Shown piece after piece: positions 22,736 through 33,060 of a stretch of 64,000 nt of DNA. Below the pieces are notes generated by a model. It worked only from the letters and a program-made list of their open reading frames with translations. It made no database searches and was not told where the DNA came from. The stretch comes from Callorhinus ursinus (taxonomy: Eukaryota; Chordata; Mammalia; Carnivora; Otariidae): positions 15,688,970 to 15,752,969 of the forward strand of contig NW_020312902.1 in the NCBI RefSeq assembly GCF_003265705.1. The letters run 5' to 3'. The position numbers and the translations under genes were made by a program. The stretch's first letter is position 1, and every line of letters starts with the position of its first letter.

Positions 22736-25689
22736 CTGGAAGGAATAAAAAACAAATGTTTTTAGTTCAACTACCTTAGGAAAACACTGCTTTTAAAGTC
22801 CAATTAAAGTTCTCCCCTATTTTTGGTGGCCTCAGCATCCAAAACCCTTAATCAGAAGAATCTCTCTCAATAGCCTATAAGGAGCCACAATACTAGTCTT
22901 GCGCTCCTGCCAGCCACGATACATGGGTATGACCTTGGCCCAGCCAATCAAATTCCCCTGGTGGCACTCTAAATTATGAGTTCCACATTTTGTGGCTCTG
23001 GAACATTCCTCTGGGTGATTAAGGTTCCATTACTGAAAATCTTCCTTATTCACACTCCTTATTCCTTCAAGCTGTTAATAAGCACCTACTTAGTTTGCCG
23101 CAAGTCCTGTTGTATGCTCTGTGAGGACTAGACCCTTTCTCCACTCCCACCTTCACCCTGCCCCACAAGAGTACAATCCTTGGGCTGGGCTGGCTGGTCT
23201 CCAAACTCAGCATTTGTGGACAGGTCCCAAGGCAGATTCCAAATACTGGGAGGGCCTGTATTCTTCCTGAAACCCGGCATCCTACACGTGCTCATCAATT
23301 GGCATGTGCTCTTCCTGAAACTTGGTGACCCATGGGTACTCTTCAATCACTGGAACGCTAGGGAAGCACAGATTTGTGCCCCCTTCTCACCCCAGGTGGC
23401 CAAGAATGATGACAGTTACTGCCCCTATGGCCACACTCATCATGGTGATGATGAGGCGAGGGAGGAATGCCTGCCTCTGACCACTAGGAAACACTCAGGT
23501 GCTCCCAGTCTTCAGGGAAGTCCCTGAAATGGACTATGGACTTCTGCCAGAGAGGAAAATGATGTGGATGAGAAAGCAAGTGCTGGGTGGGGGGGTGACA
23601 TGCCCCCTTATGGGAGGGAAGCATCCAGGGAGGATTTCCTGAGAGCTCAGGAGGTTTGCCAGCATGGGAAGGGTTAAAAGTTAAAATATGTTCATGATAT
23701 AATTTTCAGTAATTATATCTTGTACAAACATGAGCCACAATGATTATACACATGTAAACTCCTCAGCATACAAATACAAATCATAAACTAAGATGACAGC
23801 CAACACCTCCTTGCCAAGCTCCCAGAACAGGGAGTCAGAGGTGAGAGTTTCGAAGGGATGATGATGCCCAACCCTGAAATTCCACATGGCATCTTTCCTT
23901 CATCATGCTCCTCATCACCCTTAAGAGGCCAGGCCAGGAGATTGGACAGAAAAAGATTCCAAAGTCTCTGAACCTCAGACATCGGTCCTAATCTTGCCTG
24001 TGTGCCTGGGTGAGCTCAGCCCTCCTGTACTTACTGCAGTGGAGAGATAACCTCTGAGAAGCTACGTTCTCCAAAGGACTGAAAACGAATAAAGTCATCA
24101 TGCTGGTGCCTAATTATATTTAAAGGAGGTGTCTATGGTTTGCATTTCCTCTAGGTATCTAGCAATGTGGGAGGCAGAATCCATTTTTGAGGGTATACAA
24201 CTAGAATTTCAGAGACCAGATGAGAAGAAGTTGTTTGGCAAGACACAGTGTAAGCTATTTTCTTCCCTTACTGAACTGTCATACTGGGGGGCAATTCAAT
24301 GCAGGGGGGCTGAGGGAATAGCTAAGCCAGCTGAGGCCAGAAGAGCCACCTCCCCGGGGCTGCAGGCTTGAGAGGAGTGTGAAAATCCGAGGTAATGCAA
24401 CACTGACTCAGAGTTAAAACTCCATCGAAGGAGATGGGTCACTAGGCCAAAGGGAAGATTTCAAGCAGCCTCCAATTAGAAGCAGCTTTGTAAAATGTAT
24501 TAGACCATTATCCAGGGCTTTCATCTCGGGCCAAGAAAAATACATGATTTCTAACCACAAAAACTTGAGAAACAGACAAAAAGAACATATTCCTCAAATT
24601 GCGCGATGGGGAGAACTGTCAGATGCAGAGAGAAATCATATGTAACCAAGCAGCACCGCTGCTCTAAGGAGGCTGTGCACAAACACACATGCATGTATGA
24701 GTGTGCATACGCGCACGTGCACATGTCCACCATCTGCCTCCATGCGGGGTACTTTCTGGGCCAGCTCTGTGGTGGGCAGGCCAGCCCTCACTGGGTTAGC
24801 TGGGAGGGACAGGCCCGGCCAGATGGTGTCCACCTGCATTTGATTACCACCCACCATGCTGGCTGGACGCAACCTCTAAACTCTGAAACATGCGTTTGGA
24901 ATGGCCCAGCCTCAGGATAAACACACAACCTGGAGCCTGTCAGAAGGTCTCTTTTTCAAAGCAGACTACCCAGGCAACAGCCAAGGGACAAGGTCATTCA
25001 GTCTTTCAAGTCCCTGGAGGGCCTGGCTTGGTCTGGACTTCCTCACGTGAGGGCTTCTCCAGCCGCAGAGGTTTTGTCTGACCAGAGGTTGAAGCCCCTC
25101 CTAGGGGGCAGCTGTCTCCCACACCCTCTGAGAAAGAAAAGCACAAGGGGAAACTGGCATGTGCTGCAGAAGGAGGGAGGTGGGTCAGAGCAAAGAATTT
25201 TTCTAACACAGAAGGCTGCTAAAACACCAGCCGGTAGTAAAGGAGGCCAGTGGAATTTCTTCCTACGGAGATTTTAAAGGAATACATTACAGATTCTCCC
25301 CAATCTGGCAGGGAGGAGGTGAGGTGTTCTTATCTTGTCTTGTTGCAAGGATGGGTGAGACTGTTTCCAGCTCAAGAACTTCTAATCCTGCTCACTGAGG
25401 TACCCAGGGGAGAGGATGGCTTTGTCCCAGCAGTTTGGCAAGCCTAGGGACGGATGTGGCAGCATCCAGAATAATATCAAACCTGCGCACAGAAAGAACC
25501 CGTGCCTTTCATCTCAGATGTAGTTGCCTGGAACCTGCCCAAAAGCCTGCCCCAAGCACTGGACTAAGAAGGTATCAATCAGCATCCAAGAGGCCAAAAT
25601 GACCACTAACACCAGGCAGAGATGAATGGGAACCCAGGAGAGACTTTCTGGTGGGAACACAACAGTTCAGGTGGGCAGAAAAGATGATC
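22736..25689. other. Repeat-poor sequence upstream of SUFU exon 3
   Basis: Nearly 3 kb without a SINE or L1. It includes a homeodomain-type CCAATTAGAAG stretch (about 24470-24520) and alternating purine-pyrimidine sequence at 24676-24728. Confidence 0.55.
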
Positions 25690-26000
25690 TAAAAGTTGGC
25701 ATCTCATGCTCAACACCATTAGTTAATAGGGGAGCTCAAATCAAAACCACAGTGAGGTACCACTTCATCCCCCTTAGGATGGCTAAAATAAAAGACAATA
25801 ACAAGTGCTGATGAGTATGTGGAGAAATTGCAATTCTCACACACTGCAGGTGGGAGTGTCAAATGGCAGAGCTGCTTTGTAAAATAGTCTGGCAGTTCCT
25901 CAGAGTTAAACATAGAGTTACCACATGACCCAACAGTTCCACTCCTAGGTGTACACCCAAAAGAACTGAAAATATATGTTTATACAAAAACTTGTACACT

Positions 26001-26184
26001 GGGGCGCCTGGGTGGCTGAGTCAGTTAAGCGTCTGCCTTCAGCTCAGGTCATGATCTCAGGGTCCTGGGATTGGGCCCTGAGTCAGGCTCCACACTCAGC
26101 AGGAGAGTCTGCTTGTCCTTCTGCCCCTCCCCCTGCTCATGCTCTCTCTCTCAAATAAATAAAATCTTAAAAAAAACACCAAAA
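26001..26184 (+). mobile_element. CAN-SINE
   Basis: Inserted in the L1 at 25690-26900; flanks AAAAACTTGTACACT / AAAAACCTTTTACATT. Confidence 0.94.
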
Positions 26185-26303
26185 AAACCTTTTACATTAA
26201 TATTCATAGTAGCATTATTCATAATAGCCAAAAAGTGGAAGCAACCCAATGTCATCAATGGATGAGTGGACAAACAAAATGTAGTACATCCATACAATGG
26301 AAT

Positions 26304-26348
26304 AAAGAATGATACACTAAAAAAAAAAAAAAGAAAGAATGATACACT
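26304..26348 (+). mobile_element. Poly(A)-only retroinsertion
   Basis: AAAGAATGATACACT occurs at 26304-26318 and again at 26334-26348 with only an A14-G tract between. This has the shape of an L1-machinery insertion (target duplication plus tail) with no element body. It sits inside an L1 fossil. Confidence 0.7.
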
Positions 26349-26656
26349 GATACAACATGGATGAACCCTGAAAACATTGTGCTAAGTGAATAAAGCCAGA
26401 TACAAAAGGCCATATAATGTATGATTCCATTTATACAACATGTCTGGAATAAACAAATCCAGAGACAGAAAGTAGATTAGTGGTTGCCAGGGGCTAGGGG
26501 GAGTTTAGGGGGAGTGACTACTAATGGGCACAGTTTCTTTTTGGGGTGATGGAAATGATGTTCTGGAATTAAATAGTGATGATGGTTGTACAACCTTATG
26601 AATATTCTGAAAAACACTGAATTGTATACTTTAAAAAGGTAAATTTCATGGTATGT

Positions 26657-26858
26657 GGGGCGCCTGGGTGGCTCAGTTGGTTAAGCGACTGCCTTCGGCT
26701 CAGGTCATGATCCTGGAGTCCCGGGATCGAGTCCCGCATCGGGCTCCCTGCTCGGCAGGGAGTCTGCTTCTCCCTCTGACCCTCTTCCCTCTTGTGCTCT
26801 CTGTCTATCATTCTCTCCTTCTCAAATAAATAAATAAAATCTTAAAAAATAAATAAAT
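26657..26858 (+). mobile_element. CAN-SINE
   Basis: Perfect target duplication AAATTTCATGGTATGTG before 26657 and at 26859-26875. Confidence 0.97.
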
Positions 26859-26984
26859 AAATTTCATGGTATGTGAATTGTATATATATATAAAAAAAAG
26901 GTATCTTAGGTACACCTCAGTGCTAGGGGGAGCAAGGCCAACCACACCACGTAAGCCAGGTCTTTGTCTGACTCTACTGCTATG

Positions 26985-27200
26985 ATTAACTGAATGCCTA
27001 TTAAGTTTTAGGCCTTGGACTAAGTACTTATGTCACAGCATTTAATTCTCCAACAAGACTCAGCCACTGTTATCTTCATTTAACTAACATGAGAAAAAGA
27101 CACTAAAGAGAGTTTAAGTAATAATCCCTATGTCACACAGCAAGCAAGAGACAGAACTTGGACTTGAAGTCTGCCTGACTCCAAAGTCCATCTTCTTACC
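26985..27200 (-). mobile_element. MIR fossil (left arm of an inverted pair)
   Basis: CACACAGCAAGCAAGAGACAG and CTGCCTGACTCCAAAGTCC read as antisense MIR. Confidence 0.7.
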
Positions 27201-27345
27201 GCCATGTGACCTCAGGCAAGACATTTAACCTCTCTGTGCCCCAGTTTCCTCATCCATAAAATGGGGATAATAACAAAACAGTAACTATTTCAGAGTTGTG
27301 AGGATTAAATGTTAGAAACTGCCTGGAACACTATAAGCATTGTAT
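27200..27345 (+). mobile_element. MIR fossil (right arm of an inverted pair)
   Basis: CATGTGACCTCAGGCAAG..CTCTGTGCCCCAGTTTCC..ATAAAATGGGGATAATAAC. Confidence 0.8.
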
Positions 27346-27354
27346 CACTTACAC

Positions 27355-27950
27355 TAAGTAAAAGAAGCCAGTCACGAAAGACCATGTATTGTATGATTCC
27401 ACTGATATGACATGATAAATAATATAACTTGTTTTTTGGGTTTTTTTTTTAAGATTTTATTTATTCATTTGAGAGACAGCACGAGCAGGGGTCGGGAGGG
27501 GCAGAAGGAGAGGAAGAAGCAGACTCCCCGCTGAGCAGGGAGCTCAACACTGGCTTGATCCCAGGACCCCAAGGATCATGACCTGAGCGGAAGACAGATG
27601 TTTAACCGGCTGAGCCACCCAGGTGCCCCATATAACTTGTAATATATAATACAAATTATGTGTATATCATATAAAATGTCCATAGTAGGCAAATCTGTAG
27701 AGACAGAAAGCAGACTGGTGACTATGTAGGTCTGAGGGACTGAGGACAAATGTGGAGTGACTGCTAATGTGTATGGGGTTTCTTTTTAGGGTGATGAAGA
27801 AATTCTAAAATTAGATTATGATGGTTACATAACTCTGTGAATGTACTAAAACCACTAAATTATACATGTTAAGTGGGTGAACTGTACGGTATGTGAATTA
27901 TATCTCAATAGAGCTGTTCTTAAAAACTGAGGAGAAAAAGAAAAGATAGT
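27355..27950 (+). mobile_element. L1 3' tail
   Basis: AGAAGCCAGTCACGAAAGACC, GTATGATTCCACTGATATGA and AATTATATCTCAATAGAGCTG; split by the SINE at 27433-27629. Confidence 0.85.
27433..27629 (-). mobile_element. CAN-SINE
   Basis: Perfect target duplication ATATAACTTGT at 27422-27432 and from 27630; inside an L1 tail. Confidence 0.96.
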
Positions 27951-27954
27951 AAAA

Positions 27955-28790
27955 AAATTCAAACTATAGACATATAGATATAGGTACAGACATACAAAGA
28001 GATGTTCAACCTCACTCATGGTAGGAGAAACACAACTTAAATACAAATTAAAGCAATAAGAGGGACACCTGGGTGGCTCAGTCGGTTAAGTGTCTGCCTT
28101 CGGCTCAGGTCATGATCCCAGGGTCCTGGGATCGAGCCCTGCATCGGGCTCCTTTCTCAGCAGCGGGGAGCCTGCTTCTCCCTCTACCTGCCGCGACCCC
28201 CCTGCTTGTGCTCTCTCTCTCTGGCTCTCTCTCTCTGTCAAATAAATAAAATCTTTTTAAAAATTTCTTTTAAAAAAATAAAGCAACAAGAGACATGATT
28301 CTCACCTAATCAGATCAGCAAAATTAAAAAAGTAGGATGTCATTCTATTGGTGAGGCTGTGGAGAAAGAGGTATTTTCATACACTGCTAGTGGGGATAAA
28401 GTTAGTACAACCATTTGGAGGGTAAGTTAGCAATACCTAACAAAATTACATCTATTTTACCTTTTGACACAGCAACCCACTTCTAAGAATTTGTAATTGC
28501 AAAATATTGGAGACAACCTAAATGCCCATTCACAGAAGAGTGGTTCAAAGAGTATTATGCAGCTATGAGGAAGAGCTAACTGATATGGATACTGTCAAGT
28601 AAAAAAAGGCAAAAAGTACTACAGTATACTACCTGTTGAGGAAGAAAGAGGAAGAGATAGGAAAATATACATACATCTGCTCATTTGTGCAAAAAGCAAC
28701 ATAGCAAGAATAAATCAGAAACTACTAAGATTAGCTACCTACAGGCAGTAGGCAGGAACGAGGTGGAAAGGACTACAGGGCAGGGGGGCA
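27955..28790 (+). mobile_element. Old L1 fragment
   Basis: AGATGTTCAACCTCACTCATG continues after the SINE with AATCAGATCAGCAAAATTAA and GAGGCTGTGGAGAAAGAGG. Confidence 0.8.
28063..28278 (+). mobile_element. CAN-SINE
   Basis: Flanks AAGCAATAAGAG (28051-28062) / AAGCAACAAGAG (28281-28292); splits an L1 fossil. Confidence 0.95.
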
Positions 28791-29714
28791 GGGCACATTT
28801 CTCTGAATATGTATCCTGGTGTACAACAGGTGCTCAATAAAGACGAAAAGAACGAACTAACAGGCTCAGGCAGCAACCCTTTCCATCCGGATCCAGTATG
28901 ACCCCAGAAGAAGTGGCCCTGCTGGCCTCCAGGTCCTCTGGTACCTGTGGAAGTGCTCTGGCAATCCTACAGTGAAGCTGGCAACAAGCCTTACCCCTCT
29001 CACGGCACAAATGTGACTACCCACCTAACTTTTCAAGATGTGTTTGCTTACTGTAAGCCCACAGATCAGGATGTGGCAACATACCTGAGCTGCAAGGCAA
29101 ACACTCGGCATTGTATAATTACACTCAACTGGGCCCTGGGCTGAAGAAGTGTGCTGCAGGGCAAGGGTGCGGTGAGAGCCAGCCCAAGTACCCAGAGCTC
29201 TTTCACTCCCCTCTCTGAAAAGCAGCAAACTACCACCAACCATCAAAAGACCAGTGGGTCAGGAACAGTCAATACATAATCTGATCTACTGCTCTGTCTG
29301 GGCAGTTTAAATTCCAGAACAACAAGCAGGAGCCCTGGTCGGTGTGCCCAGAAACAAATGTGGAGGGGCCAGGAAACAGGAAATGGATCTGGCCTTTCCC
29401 CTCATCCTTATGGTCATCTCCAGCCTCCCCTAATTTGGGGAGGCTCCAGCTCTTGACCTAGTTCCTAAAAAGACTTCATCGTGGGTCTGAGGACTCTGGC
29501 GTCACTGAAAGAGGGCAACCAACTTGTCCTTGTTTTTGCAGGACTTTCCTGACTTTAGAATTGAAAACCTCACGTCCTGGGAAAGCCGTTAATCTCAGGC
29601 AAATTGCAACAATCACCCAACACTGAAGTGTCACTACCTGACCCACACAAAGCAAAATGCCGCCAAATCCAAAAGCACCAAATATGCATCAAGAGCCACC
29701 AAAATGTCAGCAGA
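28791..29714. other. Unassigned intron sequence
   Basis: No repeat or exon recognised. Confidence 0.5.
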
Positions 29715-29850
29715 ATCTCTGGAGCCAGGCTGCCTCTGCTCAAGTTCTGGCTCTGCTACTTCCTGGCTGTAGGGTAAATCACATATCCTCTCTGCGCCTC
29801 AATTTCTTCATCTGTAGAATCAGAGATATGAAGAATAAACCCTAAGGTAA
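29715..29850 (+). mobile_element. MIR fossil
   Basis: TCTGGAGCCAGGCTGCC..CTGCTACTTCCTGGCTG..CTTCATCTGTAGAATC. Confidence 0.75.
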
Positions 29851-30036
29851 ACTCTGGAGTCCGGTGGTAATGATGTGTCAATGTAGATCCATCGATTGTA
29901 ACAAATGTGCCATTCTGGTACGGGATGCTGATAGTGGGGGAGGCTGTGCATGTGTGGAGGTGGAGGGTATATATGGGAACTCTACATCCACTCAATTTTG
30001 CTGTGAACCTAAAACTGCTCTAAAATATACAGTCCA
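29850..30036 (+). mobile_element. L1 3' tail
   Basis: TCCATCGATTGTAACAAATG, TATATGGGAACTCTACATCC and CTAAAACTGCTCTAAAATA; the same end occurs at 44290-44450. Confidence 0.65.
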
Positions 30037-30235
30037 GGGCGCCTGGGTGGCTCAGTTGGTTGGGCAACTGCCTTCGGCTCAGGTCATGATCCTGGAGTCC
30101 CTGGATCGAGTCCCGCATCAGGCTCCCTGCTCAGCAGGGAGTCTGCTTCTCCCTCTGACCCTCCCCCCTCTCATGTGCTCTCTCTCTCTCAAATAAATAA
30201 ATAAAATCTTTAAAAAAATAAAAAATAAAAAAAAT
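30037..30235 (+). mobile_element. CAN-SINE, first of a four-copy pile-up
   Basis: Target duplication AAAATATACAGTCCA at 30022-30036 and 30236-30250. The right copy was hit again by the next element. Confidence 0.97.
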
Positions 30236-30254
30236 AAAATATACAGTCCATTTA

Positions 30255-30453
30255 GGGCGCCTGGGTGGCTCAATCGTTAAGTGTCTGCCTTCGACTCAGG
30301 TCATGATCCCAGGATCCTGGGATAGAGCCCCGCATCGGGCTCCCTGCTCCGCGGGAAGCCTGCTTTCTCCCTCTCCCTCTGCAGCTCCCCCCTGCTTGTG
30401 CTCTCTCTCTCTCTCTAAAAATAAATAAAATCTTTCAAAAAAAAATAAAAAAA
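30255..30453 (+). mobile_element. CAN-SINE, second of the pile-up
   Basis: Duplicates AGTCCATTTA (ends 30254; again 30457-30466), which overlaps the target of the first copy. Confidence 0.95.
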
Positions 30454-30490
30454 CAAAGTCCATTTAAAAAAATATTAAAAAGTCCATTTT

Positions 30491-30636
30491 TATTTATTTA
30501 TTTGTTTGTTTGTTAAAGTAGGCTCCACACCCATTGTGGAGTCCAACACGCAGCCTGAACTCACGACCCTGAGATCAAGACCTGAGCCAAGGTCAAGAGT
30601 CAGACGTTTAACAGACTGAGCCACCCAGATGCCCCT
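30491..30636 (-). mobile_element. CAN-SINE, third of the pile-up (minus)
   Basis: Flanks AAAGTCCATTTTTA / AAAGTCTATTTTTA (30637-30650), the same target word again; older, diverged copy. Confidence 0.9.
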
Positions 30637-30665
30637 AAAGTCTATTTTTAAAAATGGAGACATGA

Positions 30666-30858
30666 GGGGCAACTGGGTGGCTCAGTCATTAAGTGTCTTC
30701 CTTTGGCTCAGATCATGATCCCAGGGTCCTGGAATCGAGCCCCACATCGGGCGCCCTGCTTCACCCTCTCCCTCTGCCTGCTTCCCCCCCTACTTGTGCT
30801 CACTTTCTGTCAAAAAAATAAAATCTTTTGAAAAAATAAAAAATTAAAATAAAAAAAT
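30666..30858 (+). mobile_element. CAN-SINE, fourth of the pile-up
   Basis: Flanks AAAATGGAGACATGA (30651-30665) / AAAATGGAGATGCAA (from 30859), immediately after the third copy's flank. Confidence 0.93.
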
Positions 30859-30879
30859 AAAATGGAGATGCAAGTAGCC

Positions 30880-30985
30880 ATCATATGGGAGCTACTTAAA
30901 TGAATTAATGTATATGCACCCCTCAGAGCAGTGCCTGGAACACAGCAGGTACTGTCTCAGTGTCAGCTATTATCTATAGTAGTTC
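30880..30985 (+). mobile_element. MIR 3' fragment
   Basis: TTAAATGAATTAATGTATATG and GAGCAGTGCCTGGAACACAG. Confidence 0.55.
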
Positions 30986-31173
30986 CCAGTTCGGAAATTC
31001 ACCCTAAGAGCATAATCTTGTATTTGGAAAAAGTCTTGTGCATAAATATATTCCATGGTATTTTAAGAGTGAAGAATCTAGAAGCAGTCTAAATGCTCGA
31101 CAAGCTGAGATATTCTGAGTTCTGGTGCATGGAATGGCAAGACATCACACAGTCATTAAAACTCAGAGTTCTG
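30985..31173 (+). mobile_element. Probable old L1 fragment
   Basis: AATTCACCCTAAGAGCATAAT, TCTAGAAGCAGTCTAAATGC and ATGGCAAGACATCACACAG resemble L1M wording. Confidence 0.5.
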
Positions 31174-31374
31174 GGGGCACCTGGGTGAATCAGTCGTTAA
31201 GCGGCTGCCTTCGGCTCAGGTCATGATCCCAGCGTCCTTGGATCGAGCCCCGCAACAGGCTCCCTGCTCAGCAGAAAGCCTGCTTCTCCCTCTCCCACTC
31301 CCCCTGCTTATGTTCCTTCTCTTGCTGTGTCTCTCTCTGTCAAATGAATAAATAAAATCTTTAAAAAAAAAAAA
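31174..31374 (+). mobile_element. CAN-SINE
   Basis: Flanks AAACTCAGAGTTCTG / AAACTGAGAGTTCTG. Confidence 0.96.
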
Positions 31375-31399
31375 AAACTGAGAGTTCTGAAAACAGGAC

Positions 31400-32345
31400 C
31401 AATCTCTCTCAGCTTTGAGAGGTGAAGGGAAGCCTTGTGGTTGCTGGTGGGAATGTACAGTAGTGCAGCTACAAAACAGTACGGTGGTTCCTCAAAAAAA
31501 CTAAACATAGCTTTATCGTATGATTCAGCAACTCCATTTCTGGGTATAACCCAAAGAAATGAAAACGGTGAACGAACCATGAGAGACAATGGACTCTGAA
31601 AAACAAACTGAGGGTTCTAGAGGGGAGGAGGGTGGGGGGATGGGTTAGCCTGGTGATGGGTATTAAAGAGTGCACATTCTGCATGGAGCACTGGGTGTTA
31701 TGCACAAACAATGAATCATGGAACACTACATCAAGAACTAATGATGTAATGTATGGTGATTAACATAACAATAAAAAATCTGCTCTGAAAAAAAAAAAGA
31801 AATGAAAATGGTGACTCAAACAGATACTCTCACACCCATGTTCACAGCAGCATTGTTCACAGTAGCCGAAAGGTGAAAACAACCCAAATGTCTATTCATC
31901 GGTGAATGGATAAACAGAATGTGGTATGTCTACACAATGGAATATTATTCCGCCTTAAAAAGGAAGGAAACTCTGACACATGCTACAACATGGATGAACC
32001 TTGAAAACATTATGCTAAGTGATATAAGTCAGACACAAAAGGGCAAATGTATGATTCCACTCATATGAGGTCCCTAGAGTAGTCCAATTCACAGACACAG
32101 AAAATAGAATGGTGGTTGCATATCTCCATTAAAAAATGCAGATATGAGTAGGAGAATGGGGTGGGGGAGGTGGAATGGGGAGTTATTGTTTAACGAGTAC
32201 AGAGCTTCAGTTGGGAAGATGAAAAAGTTCTGGAAATGGATGGTGGTGACAGCTATATAACAATGTGAATGTACTTAATTTCACTGAACTGTACACCTAA
32301 AAATGGTTAAAATGGTAAATATAGATTTTACTCAAGTCATGAAAA
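31400..32345 (+). mobile_element. L1 3' end split by a younger L1
   Basis: GGTTGCTGGTGGGAATGTAC, CAGCAACTCCATTTCTGG, CATGTTCACAGCAGCATTG and TGAACTGTACACCTAAAAATGG. Interrupted at 31572-31796. Confidence 0.92.
31572..31796 (+). mobile_element. Carnivore L1, strongly 5'-truncated
   Basis: CATGAGAGACAATGGACTC, TGGAGCACTGGGTGTTATGC and TAATGATGTAATGTATGGTG then poly-A. Target duplication AAAGAAATGAAAACGGTGA (31553-31571) / AAAGAAATGAAAATGGTGA (31797-31815). Confidence 0.93.
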
Positions 32346-32391
32346 ACCATGAAACAAAATCTCATACAAAGTGATTCAAAATATTTGTGCA

Positions 32392-32590
32392 GGGACGGCT
32401 GGGTGGCTCAGTTGGGTGAGCAACCGACTCCTGATTTTGGCTCAGGTCATGATCTCAGGATTGTAGGATCGAGCCCCACACTGGGCTCCATGCTCAGTGC
32501 AGAATCTCCTTGTCCCTCTCCCTCTGCTCCTCCCTCTGCTTGTGCTCTCTTTCTCTCTCTCTAAAATAAATAAATAAAATCTTAAAAAAG
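32392..32590 (+). mobile_element. CAN-SINE, first at a reused target
   Basis: Older sub-type (GAGCAACCGACTCCTG); target ATATTTGTGCA ends at 32391 and recurs at 32592-32602. Confidence 0.95.
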
Positions 32591-32602
32591 CATATTTGTG
32601 CA

Positions 32603-32796
32603 GGGCACCTGGGTGGCTCAGTCATTAGCGTCTGCCTTCAGCTCAGGTCATGGTCCCGGGGTCCTGGGATCGAGCCCCACATCGGGCTCCCTGCTCCACG
32701 GGAAGCCTGCTTCTCCCTCTCCCACTCCCCCTGCTTGTGTTCCCTCTCTCGCTGTGTCTCTCTGTCAAATAAATAAATAAAATCTTAAAAAAAAAA
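32603..32796 (+). mobile_element. CAN-SINE, second at the reused target
   Basis: Duplicates AAAGCATATTTGTGCA, present right before 32603 and again ending at 32811. Confidence 0.96.
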
Positions 32797-32954
32797 AAGC
32801 ATATTTGTGCATATACACACAGTGTAAAAATATATGAAGAAAATATATGTGAGGAAAAGACAGGAAGAAAATGCAATAAAATTATAGTGGCTATCACATT
32901 GCAATTTTTCTTTTTCAAACTTCTTTGTATTTTCCAAATTTTCTACTCTTTATA

Positions 32955-33060
32955 ATCTCTGGTCTAGACTGTAAACCCTACAAGGACAGGGACGTGTCTT
33001 ATTCGCTGCTGTATCTGCCAGACTTCTCACAGAATCTGTTGGCTAAGGGTACATATTGGA
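32955..33060 (+). mobile_element. L2-like 3' fragment
   Basis: AGACTGTAAACCCTACAAGG and ACAGGGACGTGTCTTATTCG. Confidence 0.5.

Larger units (their letters stand above)
25690..26900 (+). mobile_element. L1 3' end carrying two SINEs and a poly(A) insertion
   Basis: GAGGTACCACTTCATCCC, TTAGGATGGCTAAAAT, CAACATGGATGAACCCTGA and the closing GAATTGTATACTTTAAAAAGG. Confidence 0.92.
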
